Positions 1 through 9,196 of a stretch of 64,000 nt of DNA are shown piece by piece. A model generated the notes under the pieces. That model saw nothing but the letters and a program-made list of their open reading frames with translations, was not told where the DNA came from and made no database searches. Source of the DNA: Desulfobacterium sp. (lineage in GTDB: Bacteria > Desulfobacterota > Desulfobacteria > Desulfobacterales > Desulfobacteraceae); the NCBI GenBank assembly GCA_030145245.1, contig JAQYWC010000001.1:186001-250000 (forward strand). The letters run 5' to 3'. Within the stretch, counting starts at the first letter, position 1. The number at the start of each line of letters is the position of its first letter. Position numbers and translations under genes: made by a program.

Positions 1-428
1 CTAAGTAAAACCAGCTGGTTGTGGTATTTTGACATGTAGGTGACCATGGTCTTGAAATGCTCTTTTTCCAGGATTTTTTCAATTTGCTCATTTTTTTGTT
101 TCAGAATTGCATCAGCCGTTTTCAGATGCTCCAATGCCTCTTCCAGATCGGTGCTGTACAGCAGATAGTTCTTTTCAAAACGGCGGGCCTGCTGAATCTC
201 AGCCATATAATTATCTGCAATTTCGAGGAAATCGATTTTAGTTTCTAGTTTTGTGAGTATCCAGTAAGACCACCCGGTTACGGTAAATGACAAAATAAAA
301 AAAAGGGAAAAAGAGATCGCAACTTTGGCCCGGATACTTATTGAGGGCCGCTCATGGAGCGACATGTTCTCCGGGTCATTTTCGTGATTAATCTCCGGAT
401 TTTTAATATCTGTTATATGCATATCCAT
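1..428 (-). CDS. Truncated sensor protein, N-terminal 142 residues (probable histidine kinase)
   Basis: An open frame starts at the ATG at 428 (second ATG at 422), preceded by a purine-rich AAGGAA, and runs off the window start with no stop. Visible residues: a short acidic cytoplasmic leader, one hydrophobic segment at about residues 30-50 (VAISFSLFFILSFTV), then a charged helical region rich in Glu, Lys and Gln. This is the layout of the N-terminal membrane anchor and periplasmic helical sensor of a histidine kinase or chemoreceptor. It is the last visible gene of the minus-strand operon that contains two Rec proteins, so a kinase is likely, but no catalytic domain is in view. Confidence 0.6.
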   Translation of the reverse strand, partial: MDMHITDIKNPEINHENDPENMSLHERPSISIRAKVAISFSLFFILSFTVTGWSYWILTKLETKIDFLEIADNYMAEIQQARRFEKNYLLYSTDLEEALEHLKTADAILKQKNEQIEKILEKEHFKTMVTYMSKYHNQLVLL

Positions 429-615
429 CGGAAATATGTTTTCCTTAATTTGAATTTTTCAAACGACCAGAATTAGAGGCAGAAGCACAATAAAACAGGA
501 AAGTGTATCCACTACTAAAAATTGTTCGAATTGAAGATATTCTATTCAATATCAAAATCTGCACAAATTGTCTTCATCCTTTTCCCTTCCCTCCGGCTTC
601 TTCCCCAGGAGATAC

Positions 616-3105
616 TCAGACGAACCTCTTAAACTGTTCCCGAAGAAAGTAATCCGCATAAAGTTTAACGGACCTGTCACTTCTGAGAGCCACGTCCAGC
701 TGCCGGGCACAGATGATCAGCCTCCCGAGAAATTCAAGGGCATTCTCTGAATCATTTTGTGGGTAATGTCTGAACCAGGCCGTCACCAGATCTCCGCTGC
801 GATCCACGCCGAAACCGGACGGTCGCAGGACCTGTTCCAGAAAACGTGCACGCCTTTTTCTGTTTTCATCACCGGCTCCTCCGCCCCTGAACCTTAAGTG
901 CACATAATTGTGCTCCGTGCCCGGCCCCACCATTGCGTCGACCATGGCGTAATGATACGCAAACCGTGCATTCAGGTTCATGTAATCTTTTGCAATAATG
1001 GCATAATTCTTATCTGAAGCGCGTCTTGGTCCCCTGTTGCCGCCAAGAACGGCTTCCTGGAAATCAGCCGGCATCCCCCTCATGGTTTTTTCCCAGCGCT
1101 CGGGCCAGAACAGCCTTTCATCCATAATTCCGCGCCATAAGGCCTTGAACGGAGTACTTTCGACATTCTCCGGGGGGACGTTGTTTGAATTTTCAAGGAC
1201 GGATCCATCCAGATCTATTAACTGAAGTTTTATGGGTAAACCGGTGATCAGTTTTTTGCTTTTTCTGTTCCAGCCCCGGTTTTGTTTATCCCCGAAATCG
1301 AACATGGAACGGACGGACATTTCGTGCATGAACCGGAGTGTGTCATGGACGGACCGGCATGATTTAGCCTTAAATGACGCAGCATCCGGATCCAGAAGAT
1401 TCAGGGCCAGAACAAGGTCGTAAAGGGGCCCGGACTTTTCCTGATGGCGGTTTCCGGCAGAGATTCGGGCAAGCACTCTCTCCCTGATACCCGGCCATCG
1501 CATGCCGGCGTAAACGGTTCTTTTGGTGGCATTCACACTGATGATGTTTTTCCCATGCAGTATGTTTTCGTTTTTTCCAAGCCTGAAAATGCAGGGCACT
1601 GAGAATTCCCGGATCAACGTTGCCAGATGGCCGACCGGGTCGCCTTCCACGACCAGTAGTGCTGCGATTTTCGGCAGGATTGATGACAGCTCCGGCCGGG
1701 GATGCTCCACAACCACGATCGCCCCCTCAGGCACCTCCGACATGTCGGCCCCGGGGCTTAAAAAGGTTACCGGCCCTTCGGCCCGGCCTGGAAATATCGT
1801 AATTCCGGCCTCTATGACCGGCAGGTTCTCTTTTCTTTTGGATGCTTCGGTGATCTCCGGATTCTCTATCCGGGGGATGTTCAGCTGGCGCGCCTGCAAA
1901 AACCGCACGTTATTGTTTTTATCAACCGCCCATTCAATATCCAGCTCATGGCCGAATTTAGCAACCGCCTGGCCGGTGATTTTTGCAATTTCAAAAATTT
2001 TTTCATTGCTGATATAATCCGCTATCCTGGTATTCCCAGCATCCCCGTTGGCCGGTGGCACCCAGGTTAATTCGGGAGAGAGGCCCTTTGAAATCATGAC
2101 CGTATCCGCCGGCTCTTCACCCTTTACCATCCGGTTTGCAAGCCCTGGCACGGCGCTGATCACCATGGTATTGGAATCCGGATCTTTGATGTCAGTTGAG
2201 TGCACCACCCCGGCCGCAACAGAATCCACCATGGGCATAAAAAGAACCGCCATGGGGGTGTCAACTTCCCGGAAATTATTATGTATCCGGTATTTAACAG
2301 CCCGGTCTGTAAATCTTCCGGCCAGCACATGCAGGTAGGCTGTGACGATATTCTCATGCTTAATCTGTAGTTCACTGTCAAACTGCCCGGCAAATGAGTG
2401 ACTGCCATCTTCACACACCGCCGATGACCGGACCGCCCATAATTCCCCAGGAAAGGCCTGATTAAAAAGTTCGACCTGTTCTTTTATGCATTCCTCAATT
2501 CCTTCATGGACGGTTGATTCTCTGATCAACCGGCGGATGGTCTCTGTCCGGGATTTAAACTGTGCCTCATCTTCGGTCACATCCAGGTTATTCAACAGTA
2601 TCCGGATACGGTCATGAAGGTTGTTATCTTCGATGATCCGGTTGTATGCTGCTGTTGTGACGACAAATCCCGGAGGAGCCAGGTTGTTGAAGTGTTTTCC
2701 GAGATGCCATACATTGAACGCCTTTCCGCCGATCTGCAAAGGATCCGGATCGTCCTGGTTGTCCAGTCTCAAAACAAAGGGCCGCCCGGCATCCGGCGGC
2801 TGTTCTGAAAACAGTTTGTCTGTTTGATTTCTGATCCTGGAAATGACCCCATACAGGTCTGAATATTTTTCCCCGGTCATAAGGTTAAGCTCCTGGGCCA
2901 TGAGCAAAGATTCAGTAATCAGCCTCTGGATGGGGCGCTTGATCCTTTTATCATAATGATGCATGTGGTTCAGATCTGCTTCAAGATCACTTAATATCTG
3001 AAGTGCAATGCCGTTTTTGTTCAGCAATGACCGAAGTGTTTCATAGCGAAATCTGAAATTATAATCGGTATCATAACTTGCAATGTTTTCCGGATTAATA
3101 GACAT
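616..3105 (-). CDS. PEP/pyruvate-binding (PPDK-type) protein with novel C-terminal domain
   Basis: 829 residues. A helical N-terminal extension (1-105) precedes a PPDK_N/ATP-grasp domain (about 110-415) with the signatures GGKAFNVWHLG, VRSSAVCEDG, SFAGQFDS and DIEWAVD...LQARQL. A swivelling phosphohistidine domain follows (about 440-540); its GDPVGHLATLIREFSVPCI motif keeps the catalytic His. The PEP/pyruvate TIM barrel of PPDK and PEP synthase is missing. In its place are about 280 residues I do not recognise. The domain order resembles rifampin phosphotransferase (ATP-grasp and His domains without the usual barrel), so phosphoryl transfer from ATP to an unknown acceptor is an inference. The gene lies 15 bp downstream of a Rec-only regulator in the same operon. 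Confidence 0.85.
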   Translation of the reverse strand: MSINPENIASYDTDYNFRFRYETLRSLLNKNGIALQILSDLEADLNHMHHYDKRIKRPIQRLITESLLMAQELNLMTGEKYSDLYGVISRIRNQTDKLFSEQPPDAGRPFVLRLDNQDDPDPLQIGGKAFNVWHLGKHFNNLAPPGFVVTTAAYNRIIEDNNLHDRIRILLNNLDVTEDEAQFKSRTETIRRLIRESTVHEGIEECIKEQVELFNQAFPGELWAVRSSAVCEDGSHSFAGQFDSELQIKHENIVTAYLHVLAGRFTDRAVKYRIHNNFREVDTPMAVLFMPMVDSVAAGVVHSTDIKDPDSNTMVISAVPGLANRMVKGEEPADTVMISKGLSPELTWVPPANGDAGNTRIADYISNEKIFEIAKITGQAVAKFGHELDIEWAVDKNNNVRFLQARQLNIPRIENPEITEASKRKENLPVIEAGITIFPGRAEGPVTFLSPGADMSEVPEGAIVVVEHPRPELSSILPKIAALLVVEGDPVGHLATLIREFSVPCIFRLGKNENILHGKNIISVNATKRTVYAGMRWPGIRERVLARISAGNRHQEKSGPLYDLVLALNLLDPDAASFKAKSCRSVHDTLRFMHEMSVRSMFDFGDKQNRGWNRKSKKLITGLPIKLQLIDLDGSVLENSNNVPPENVESTPFKALWRGIMDERLFWPERWEKTMRGMPADFQEAVLGGNRGPRRASDKNYAIIAKDYMNLNARFAYHYAMVDAMVGPGTEHNYVHLRFRGGGAGDENRKRRARFLEQVLRPSGFGVDRSGDLVTAWFRHYPQNDSENALEFLGRLIICARQLDVALRSDRSVKLYADYFLREQFKRFV

Positions 3106-3120
3106 TCTGATCCTCCATCA

Positions 3121-3519
3121 TTAAGTAGTGTGTAAAAAACCGGATCTCAGCTCTTTGGATGCACGTTCGATAATTCCCCGCAGGTCTGCAGGCTTGAACG
3201 GTTTTGCAATAAAATCAAAAGCGCCTTTTGACAAAGCTTCCCTGGCAATTTCAACAGTGGCATAACCGGTTATGATGATGACTTTTGTGCGACCGGATTT
3301 TGCTAGTACCTGTTCCAGGATTTCAATCCCGTCAATGTTTTCCATGCGGATATCCGTGACAACAATATCAAAAGGGGTTTCATCAAAGCGGGCCAGCGCT
3401 TTTTCTCCTTCCTCAAAAGTTTCAACGATATCACCAGTCTTTTCCAGGGCGGGTTTGAGCCGTTTTCCCACGATATTTTCATCATCTATCAGCATAATCT
3501 TAAGCGGTTGTTTTGACAT
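3121..3519 (-). CDS. Rec-only response regulator (CheY-like)
   Basis: 132 residues forming a single receiver domain with no output domain. The acidic pair is D12-D13, the phosphoacceptor is D56 (VVTDIRM), the switch Thr is T84 (IITGYA) and the conserved Lys is K106 (AKPFKP). It is closely similar to the product of 4641..5060 along its whole length, so the two are paralogues on either side of the unrecognised gene at 3606. A stand-alone receiver normally works by protein contact, for example as a phosphorelay shuttle. Here likely partners are the truncated sensor at 1 and the PPDK-like protein 15 bp downstream. Confidence 0.93.
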   Translation of the reverse strand: MSKQPLKIMLIDDENIVGKRLKPALEKTGDIVETFEEGEKALARFDETPFDIVVTDIRMENIDGIEILEQVLAKSGRTKVIIITGYATVEIAREALSKGAFDFIAKPFKPADLRGIIERASKELRSGFLHTT

Positions 3520-3605
3520 CTGTTTTCTCCCGTTACGAATATAAGGTTGATAGTTGAGTTTTTTAGCTTCCCATCTCTGATTCCGGCTTGTCCGGGTCAG
3601 GAACT

Positions 3606-4580
3606 TTAGTTGAAAAGGTTGCGGCCGATTATCATGAGGCTGTCTTCAATGGTTTTTTCCGAAATCCCGAGGTTCCATGCGAACTGTCCGTAACCGGTAT
3701 TTTCAGTATGGAATCCCGGAGGAAGAAGGGTGTCCAGGATTGCTGCGTCATCTGCGAAAATAAAAATAAAATCAGCGTCTGCATCACCGGTTGCCAGGGT
3801 TACCAGGTGAAATTGAAAATCCGCTCTCAGGGAATTCAGGCTTAACTGGTATTCACCCACCGCCGCTATCCAGTCCGGGTTTGGGTGTGCCTTCAAGTCT
3901 TTACCGCCTGCATCCATCAGTAAATGATTGAGTGGAATGCTGTTGAAATCATTAATTGAGCTGTTTCCTTCAGGCAACGCCAGCTGATCTTTCCATAAAT
4001 CAATCAGGTAAATGCCCATGTCCGGTATCTTGCCGCAGCTGTTTTCAAATAAGGACCGGTTCTTTATTACCTCACTTGATCCATGGCCCTGGATCACCTT
4101 TAAAAAGATCTGCTTCATAAACGCCATTACCGTTGAATCCAGGGGGGCGTCTTTTCCATTGAACCACTGGAGCGCTTCCGAAAGCAATTGATACTCCTGG
4201 TCCACTGTCTTCGAAGTTTCAGGGGTGACATCCCCGGGAGAGACGGCTTTTTTGACAATCCCGCTGAAGTCGATCAGGTTTCGGGCAGTGCGTTTGTGTG
4301 TATCGTAGGTTGTATATAATTTTTCCCCGCTTTCCGGGACAAGCACACATCCGTCATAGACCATCATTCCCAGGCGTTCGATGACGCTGTCGATCAGGGT
4401 AACCACATAGTGACGGTCAAAAATATATTCCCCAAGGGCTTTTTCCCGGCCATCTTCAAAAAGGTCCAGCAGGGCCCGGGCGTTTTCAAGAAATTTTTTA
4501 AAACGGATGGTCTGAATGCAAAATTCTCTGATTCCCGGTTCTTTGTGGCGGATCTGTTTTAGTTTTTTCAAGATATTCAT
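3606..4580 (-). CDS. Hypothetical protein between two Rec-only regulators
   Basis: About 324 residues with no signal peptide or membrane segment and no family I recognise. It begins with a basic stretch (MNILKKLKQIRHK), has a predicted helical N-terminal half, and ends in an alternating beta-like stretch (FHLVTLATGDADADFIFIFADD). The frame opens at GTG 4583, but ATG 4580 is better placed, 8 nt after AAAGGAG. A perfect 10-bp hairpin sits in the leader just before that ribosome site. Its position between two receiver proteins suggests a cytosolic component or output partner of the same pathway. Function unknown. Confidence 0.8.
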   Translation of the reverse strand: MNILKKLKQIRHKEPGIREFCIQTIRFKKFLENARALLDLFEDGREKALGEYIFDRHYVVTLIDSVIERLGMMVYDGCVLVPESGEKLYTTYDTHKRTARNLIDFSGIVKKAVSPGDVTPETSKTVDQEYQLLSEALQWFNGKDAPLDSTVMAFMKQIFLKVIQGHGSSEVIKNRSLFENSCGKIPDMGIYLIDLWKDQLALPEGNSSINDFNSIPLNHLLMDAGGKDLKAHPNPDWIAAVGEYQLSLNSLRADFQFHLVTLATGDADADFIFIFADDAAILDTLLPPGFHTENTGYGQFAWNLGISEKTIEDSLMIIGRNLFN

Positions 4581-4595
4581 CACGGTTTCTCCTTT

Positions 4596-4620
4596 TGTGT
4601 CCCGGCACTACCGGGACACA
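4596..4620 (-). repeat. Perfect 10-bp hairpin in operon leader of the 325-aa gene
   Basis: TGTGTCCCGG, 5-nt loop, CCGGGACACA. It lies in the 57-bp gap between the second Rec gene and the hypothetical gene, directly before the AAAGGAG ribosome site on the minus-strand transcript. There is no T-run, so an mRNA stability or processing element is more likely than a terminator. The core TGTCCCGG/CCGGGACA recurs at 53573..53599. Confidence 0.65.
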
Positions 4621-4640
4621 CTTTTTGGCGACCGGTCTGT

Positions 4641-5060
4641 TCAAGCTTCAACCAGTTCGTCGCCCATTGAAGAAAAATCGATAGGGGCACCCAGCGCCTC
4701 GGCCGCATTGGCGATAATTTGCCGCAGATCATCCGGGCGGAACGGCTTGGCAATAAAATCAAACACCCCCTTTCCCATGGCTTCCCGGGCCAGGTCTATT
4801 TTTGCGTACCCGGTGATCATGATCACCTTGGTCCTGGGCCACTTTTCCTGCACATGCTTAAACACCTGGAGACCGTCCATCTCTTCCATGCGGATATCGG
4901 TCACCACGATATCAAATTCCTTTTGACCTATCCGTGCCACAGCTTCCCGGGGATTTTCAAATACTTCCACCCTGCACCCGATTTTAACCAAAGCCGGTTT
5001 GAGACGCCTACCGACAATGGGCTCATCATCCAACAGCAGCACTTCCAATGGTTTTGACAT
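4641..5060 (-). CDS. Rec-only response regulator (CheY-like), paralogue
   Basis: 139 residues, a single receiver domain: D11-D12 acidic pair, D55 phosphoacceptor (VVTDIRM), T83 (MITGYA), K105 (AKPFRP), and a short acidic tail. It shares long identical stretches with the product of 3121..3519 (for example DIVVTDIRME and GAFDFIAKPF/GVFDFIAKPF), pointing to a local duplication. It lies 94 bp after the kinase-like gene at 5155 and 57 bp before the hypothetical gene. Two receivers in one operon suggest either a branched relay or a phosphate sink. Confidence 0.93.
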   Translation of the reverse strand: MSKPLEVLLLDDEPIVGRRLKPALVKIGCRVEVFENPREAVARIGQKEFDIVVTDIRMEEMDGLQVFKHVQEKWPRTKVIMITGYAKIDLAREAMGKGVFDFIAKPFRPDDLRQIIANAAEALGAPIDFSSMGDELVEA

Positions 5061-5154
5061 ATCAACTTCTCCTTAATCTATGGATTGGCAAGATTTTCCA
5101 AGCCTGTCACAGCCTGCGTCAAATGCCCGAAAGCTGTATCTGTGTGTGAAACAC

Positions 5155-5979
5155 CTACAGGCTTTGCGCCGCTTCTCCTAAAATGTTATTTTTCACATGA
5201 ACTTCCACATAACTGACCCCGTCAACCTCGCCGGCCAGTTCCTTGATGGTTGCAATTTTTTTCCTTTTCTGCCGGTTTAACGCCTTTGTTATAACCACCA
5301 CCGATCCATCCCGTGCCTGGACCTTAACCGACGGCATTGAAGTCAAAAGTTTTGCATTAACTTTGGCGGCAAGGGCCAGGTCTGCTATACATTTCATGGA
5401 ATATGTCATCACTTGAAACTTGCGGTATTCCGCGGCACCCGTAATGGTTTTGACCGCTTCAGCCGGGTCAATCTGGTCCAGATTGATAACAAGATCATAC
5501 CGGGACAGGTCTGTTTCATCGCAAACGTAGGCCGCCAGGGACCATTTTTTCCGGTGTTGCAGTTCAGCGGCACGGCATTTTTCTGCTTTATGAAGGCTGA
5601 GTCCCCTTTGTTCGACCATGTTCTTGATACCCCGGCTGTTTCCGGACAGGATGCGGACATTCATTACATGGGAAACCCCGGTAACATAAAGATGTGCCGC
5701 CAGTCCCTGGCAGACGATGTTATCCGCCAGCAGACGGTCCAGAACTTCAGCTTCAACGCAGGCCAGGTTACAGCGCCATTGCCTGGCCGACATTTTTTTG
5801 AACAACGATGGCGTCGTTCCCATGATTTCATTTAACCTGCCCTGATCGATTTGATGCTTTGCGGCAATATCCGCCAGGATTCGGCGATTCATCAAATTAT
5901 AGCCCATCCCACCGGCTACTTTTTGAGCTATTGTTTCTTCTATTTCCCTGGCATCAGAGGAAATAATAATGATAGGCAT
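5155..5979 (-). CDS. Cytidylate-kinase-like family protein with degenerate P-loop
   Basis: 274 residues, the same overall fold and length as its neighbour at 6037 (cytidylate-kinase-like family, PF13189 type): N-terminal beta strand, helical lid region with VCQGLAAHLYVTGV, and a C-terminal BON-like segment (VKVQARDGSVVVITK). The Walker A site is destroyed. Where the neighbour has GSYSMGKT, this protein reads DARELEET-like residues (SSDAREIEET), without the glycines or Lys. It is probably a non-catalytic partner or regulator of the intact paralogue 57 bp upstream. Partner assignment is inference from adjacency. Confidence 0.85.
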   Translation of the reverse strand: MPIIIISSDAREIEETIAQKVAGGMGYNLMNRRILADIAAKHQIDQGRLNEIMGTTPSLFKKMSARQWRCNLACVEAEVLDRLLADNIVCQGLAAHLYVTGVSHVMNVRILSGNSRGIKNMVEQRGLSLHKAEKCRAAELQHRKKWSLAAYVCDETDLSRYDLVINLDQIDPAEAVKTITGAAEYRKFQVMTYSMKCIADLALAAKVNAKLLTSMPSVKVQARDGSVVVITKALNRQKRKKIATIKELAGEVDGVSYVEVHVKNNILGEAAQSL

Positions 5980-6036
5980 GATCTTCTCCTTTGTTGTTCC
6001 AACCGTTTTTCAATCCGTTTCGCAAAAATCAGATAT

Positions 6037-6849
6037 CTAAACGGCATCCGAAGGGAATTCAATTCCCCCATGGGTTTCAAGATGATTGATACCGCTGATA
6101 TTTTCCCGGATCTTGTTGAGTTGCCTTGACAGCTTTCCGGCCGTTGTGTCCTTGTCTTTAGTATAAATTAAAACATTGCCGTATTCACTCGTCACGCCGA
6201 TATTTGGGAATTCATCAACCAGATCGGCCTTGACCCGGCAGGCCACAGCCATATCCTTTACTTTCTGCTTACTTCGTTCGGTGGGTTGAACCCCTTTTGC
6301 TCCGGCAGCCTGGCAGATAAAATCCACAGCATCCTGAATGGAGAGTTTGTCGATACAAATACTTAAATCATAGAGCGACGTGTCCCGGGGATCCTCTCCG
6401 TAAAGGGAATGGGTCCATTTGCGCCGTTGTTTGTCGTCTTCAAGGATAAGTTTGCCGGCCTCCACCGGGGAAATCTTATCTCTTTCCACCACGATGGAGA
6501 TGCGCCTTTCCAGGTCCGCCGTGATTCTTACCTTGAGTACATTTGGAAGCCCCTTGAGCAGCAGGTGACCGGCCAATCCATGATAAACGACATTGCCGCC
6601 GACGACCCGCTCGACCAGAGCGGACCGGATATACGCGATATACGACTGTTTGCTGTGCCGGTATCTCTCCAGAATTCCCGGCGCGTCGTGGATGGCGCTT
6701 TCAAGTTTGATTTCAGGTACATTGAAGCGATTGCAGGCATCCAGGAGTACTTCCCGGCTGATAACCTCGTAGTTGAGTTTCTTGGCCACTTCTTCCGCAA
6801 CGGTTTTTCCCATGGAATAAGATCCCCGGGAGATCGTAATGATGGACAT
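6037..6849 (-). CDS. Cytidylate-kinase-like family protein with intact P-loop
   Basis: 270 residues. ITISRGSYSMGKTVAEEVAKKL carries a full Walker A (G9-x4-G14-K15-T16). VVYHGLAGHLLLKG and the Arg-rich lid (RRISIVVERDKISP) match the cytidylate-kinase-like family. The last 70 residues look like a BON-type domain (IGVTSEYGNVLIYTKD). Family members are found next to stress and signalling genes, and their substrate is generally unknown, so a true CMP kinase role should not be assumed. It is 28 bp downstream of the SLC13 permease gene and 57 bp before its degenerate paralogue. Confidence 0.88.
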   Translation of the reverse strand: MSIITISRGSYSMGKTVAEEVAKKLNYEVISREVLLDACNRFNVPEIKLESAIHDAPGILERYRHSKQSYIAYIRSALVERVVGGNVVYHGLAGHLLLKGLPNVLKVRITADLERRISIVVERDKISPVEAGKLILEDDKQRRKWTHSLYGEDPRDTSLYDLSICIDKLSIQDAVDFICQAAGAKGVQPTERSKQKVKDMAVACRVKADLVDEFPNIGVTSEYGNVLIYTKDKDTTAGKLSRQLNKIRENISGINHLETHGGIEFPSDAV

Positions 6850-6877
6850 ATGAGTGATTCCTTTCAGAGGTTAAGGA

Positions 6878-8689
6878 TTAAACTCCATAGACCAGGCTGA
6901 TCATGGCGATCATAACAACCAGAAAAACCACACTGACCAGCGCCCCGGCTTTTATGAAGTCAACCGTTCGATAGTGCCCCGGTCCCATGTAAAGTGCATT
7001 GACCTGGTGGGTTGGGAGCATGAACGAATTACTTGTGGCAAGTCCTACCACCAGGGCCGCCATTCTCGGATCCACGTGGGCTGCCAGGGCCATGTTGACA
7101 ACCAGGGGCACCAGCAGAACCGTTGCCCCGACATTTGAAATAACCAGGGTGAACAGGGTGGAAAGTATACCAATGACGGTGAGCAGGGCAATCGGTGAAA
7201 CATCCCCGACGATATTGAGTATGGTATGGGCAATCCAGGCGGCTGCCCCGGTTTTTTGAGTGGCGATTCCCAGGGGTATCAGTCCGGCCAGGAGAAAAAT
7301 GGTCCGCCAGTCAACCGACTGATAGGCTTCGTCGATGGTAAGGACCTGGGTCAGGATCATGCCCAGGGCCCCGGTCATTAAAGAGACCGAAAGCTGGATT
7401 TTAAATCCCATGATCATCACAAGTGCGGTGGTCAGCCAGAATCCGGCCCACAGGGCCTTTTCCGGCCGCATCTCTTCCAGGTCCGTGGGAAGGCTGAAAA
7501 GCAGGCCGCCCTCTTTCTGCAACGCCATGAGACGCTTCCACGTCCCGTGCAGGTTGACAACGTCACCCACCTGGATCACAAGATCATCAATTTTTGCACG
7601 ATAGGTCTCTTCCTGCCGGTAAACACTTAACGGGGTAACCCGGAACCGGTCCTGGAAGTTAATATCTTTCAGGGATTTCCCGGCAAACGGTGACCGGGGG
7701 GCGACAACTGCCTCCACCGATCCTGCTGTCTGGGCGCTCAGACTTTCCTTATAGGTTTCCAGATCGTCTTTCAGGTGCATCCCTTCCACCGAAACCATCC
7801 GGAGCACATCTTTTTTCTGTCCGCAGACCACCAGTTCTATACCGGACCGCACTTCCATGTCAGGCTGGGGGGAAGTCACATGGTAATCAGGGGGCTCGGT
7901 AATGGCAACAACATTGAGCAGGTACCTGCGTCTCAAATCTTCCACAAACACCGGGTCCCGGTAATCTATAAAATCATCAGGCGTTTTTAATTCGTAAAAC
8001 TCGGTCAGGTCCCCGCCCGGTTCAGGTTGGTCCGGGTCTGCCTGACCGACCTCCTTATCATCCCCCTGGGGCAGGATAAACCGGCCCAGGAGGACAAAAC
8101 ATGCGATGCCGCTTGCGACCAGGGCCAGGCCGATGGGGGTGACGTCAAACAGGCCAAACGGTTCTAAATTAAATGGCGCCAGGAGATCATTCAAGAGAAT
8201 CAGCGGGCTGCATCCCACCAGGGTGATGGTGCCGCCCAGGATGGCGCTGAAGCCGATGGGCATGAGCAGGCGGCTTAGGGGTATCTTCTGCATCTTGCTG
8301 ATTCGCTGAATCGCAGGCAGGAAAAGTGCGGCCGCTCCAATGTTCTGCATGAAACTGGAAATAATGGCCACGGTCAGGGAGATGGCGATAATGATTCTGG
8401 ATGAACTTTCCCCGGCAATGCGAAGCACCGGAGCAACCAGTTTATTTATCATTCCGGTCCGGTCCAGTCCCGCCCCGATGATGATAACCGCGATGATGGA
8501 GACCACGGCATTGCTGCTCAGGCCCACAAATGCTTCCTTGGGGGTTACAAGATGTAGTAACGGCAGGGCTACCATCATTAAAATAGCCACCACATCCACC
8601 CGCACCCACTCAACTATAAACAGGAAGATGGCAAGTCCGATCATGGACATCACAAGGATCATATCAAGAGTTAAAGGTTCCATATTCAC
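6878..8689 (-). CDS. SLC13/DASS-family permease with internal TrkA_C-like domains
   Basis: 603 residues. About five hydrophobic helices lie in the first 200 residues, including SSFMQNIGAAALFLPA (hairpin-loop motif of the family). A soluble insert of about 200 residues follows with two RCK_C/TrkA_C-like segments (EDLRRRYLLNVVAI... and VEAVVAPRSPFAGKSL...VNLHGT). The second membrane half contains VISNVGATVLLVPLV and ATSNSFMLPTHQVN. SLC13 members import dicarboxylates, sulfate or similar anions with Na+; the substrate here is unknown. The frame opens at GTG 8689, but ATG 8683, after GTGGAG, is an equally good start. Second gene of the sigma-54 operon, 27 bp after the stress protein. Confidence 0.92.
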   Translation of the reverse strand: MNMEPLTLDMILVMSMIGLAIFLFIVEWVRVDVVAILMMVALPLLHLVTPKEAFVGLSSNAVVSIIAVIIIGAGLDRTGMINKLVAPVLRIAGESSSRIIIAISLTVAIISSFMQNIGAAALFLPAIQRISKMQKIPLSRLLMPIGFSAILGGTITLVGCSPLILLNDLLAPFNLEPFGLFDVTPIGLALVASGIACFVLLGRFILPQGDDKEVGQADPDQPEPGGDLTEFYELKTPDDFIDYRDPVFVEDLRRRYLLNVVAITEPPDYHVTSPQPDMEVRSGIELVVCGQKKDVLRMVSVEGMHLKDDLETYKESLSAQTAGSVEAVVAPRSPFAGKSLKDINFQDRFRVTPLSVYRQEETYRAKIDDLVIQVGDVVNLHGTWKRLMALQKEGGLLFSLPTDLEEMRPEKALWAGFWLTTALVMIMGFKIQLSVSLMTGALGMILTQVLTIDEAYQSVDWRTIFLLAGLIPLGIATQKTGAAAWIAHTILNIVGDVSPIALLTVIGILSTLFTLVISNVGATVLLVPLVVNMALAAHVDPRMAALVVGLATSNSFMLPTHQVNALYMGPGHYRTVDFIKAGALVSVVFLVVMIAMISLVYGV

Positions 8690-8716
8690 TCCACGTTAGA
8701 ATTAATATAAATACTG

Positions 8717-9169
8717 TTATTTTTTCCATGGATTCTCTTTTTTACTTATCGTCAGCAGGGGACACTCCAGGCTGCCGACAACCTTTGACATCCAGTGACG
8801 TTGCGTGCCCCGGCCCTTGTCCGGCAGGTCATGGCCGCTGCCCCAGATAATTGATTGAAACGGCGGCCGGTCCGCTAAAAATTTCATCAGTTCCTGGGCC
8901 GGATCCCCGATTTTCAGCGCTGAATTCACTTCAATCCCCTCCTGGATAAAGGTCTGAAGGCAACCGGATAGGAGTTTTCCCACCCGGAGTTCAATATTCC
9001 GGATCGTGTCTCTTTTGGGACCGATGACAGTGCGCCCCATAAACGACATGGGTACAATCATCAATAAAGTGACCTTTGCGTCTATGCGCATGGCAAATTG
9101 TCGCGCATAGACCACGGCTTCCGGAAATAGTTCTTCATTTTCAAACATAAGCAAAATGTTATGGAACAT
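8717..9169 (-). CDS. Universal stress protein (UspA family)
   Basis: 150 residues: MFHNILLMFENEELFPEAVVYARQFA at the start, then an alpha/beta fold with GDPAQELMKFL and a C-terminal WMSKVVGSLECPLLTISK that matches the Usp end (SVxxxVxxxxxCPVLxV). The typical ATP-binding G-2x-G-9x-G(S/T) run is replaced by GSGHDLPDKGRG, so nucleotide binding is uncertain. AGGAGG precedes the ATG at 9169. It is the first gene after a consensus sigma-54 promoter and heads the operon that runs to the window start. Confidence 0.88.
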   Translation of the reverse strand: MFHNILLMFENEELFPEAVVYARQFAMRIDAKVTLLMIVPMSFMGRTVIGPKRDTIRNIELRVGKLLSGCLQTFIQEGIEVNSALKIGDPAQELMKFLADRPPFQSIIWGSGHDLPDKGRGTQRHWMSKVVGSLECPLLTISKKENPWKK

Positions 9170-9196
9170 AATTCAGCCTCCTGGGATACAAGGCTC

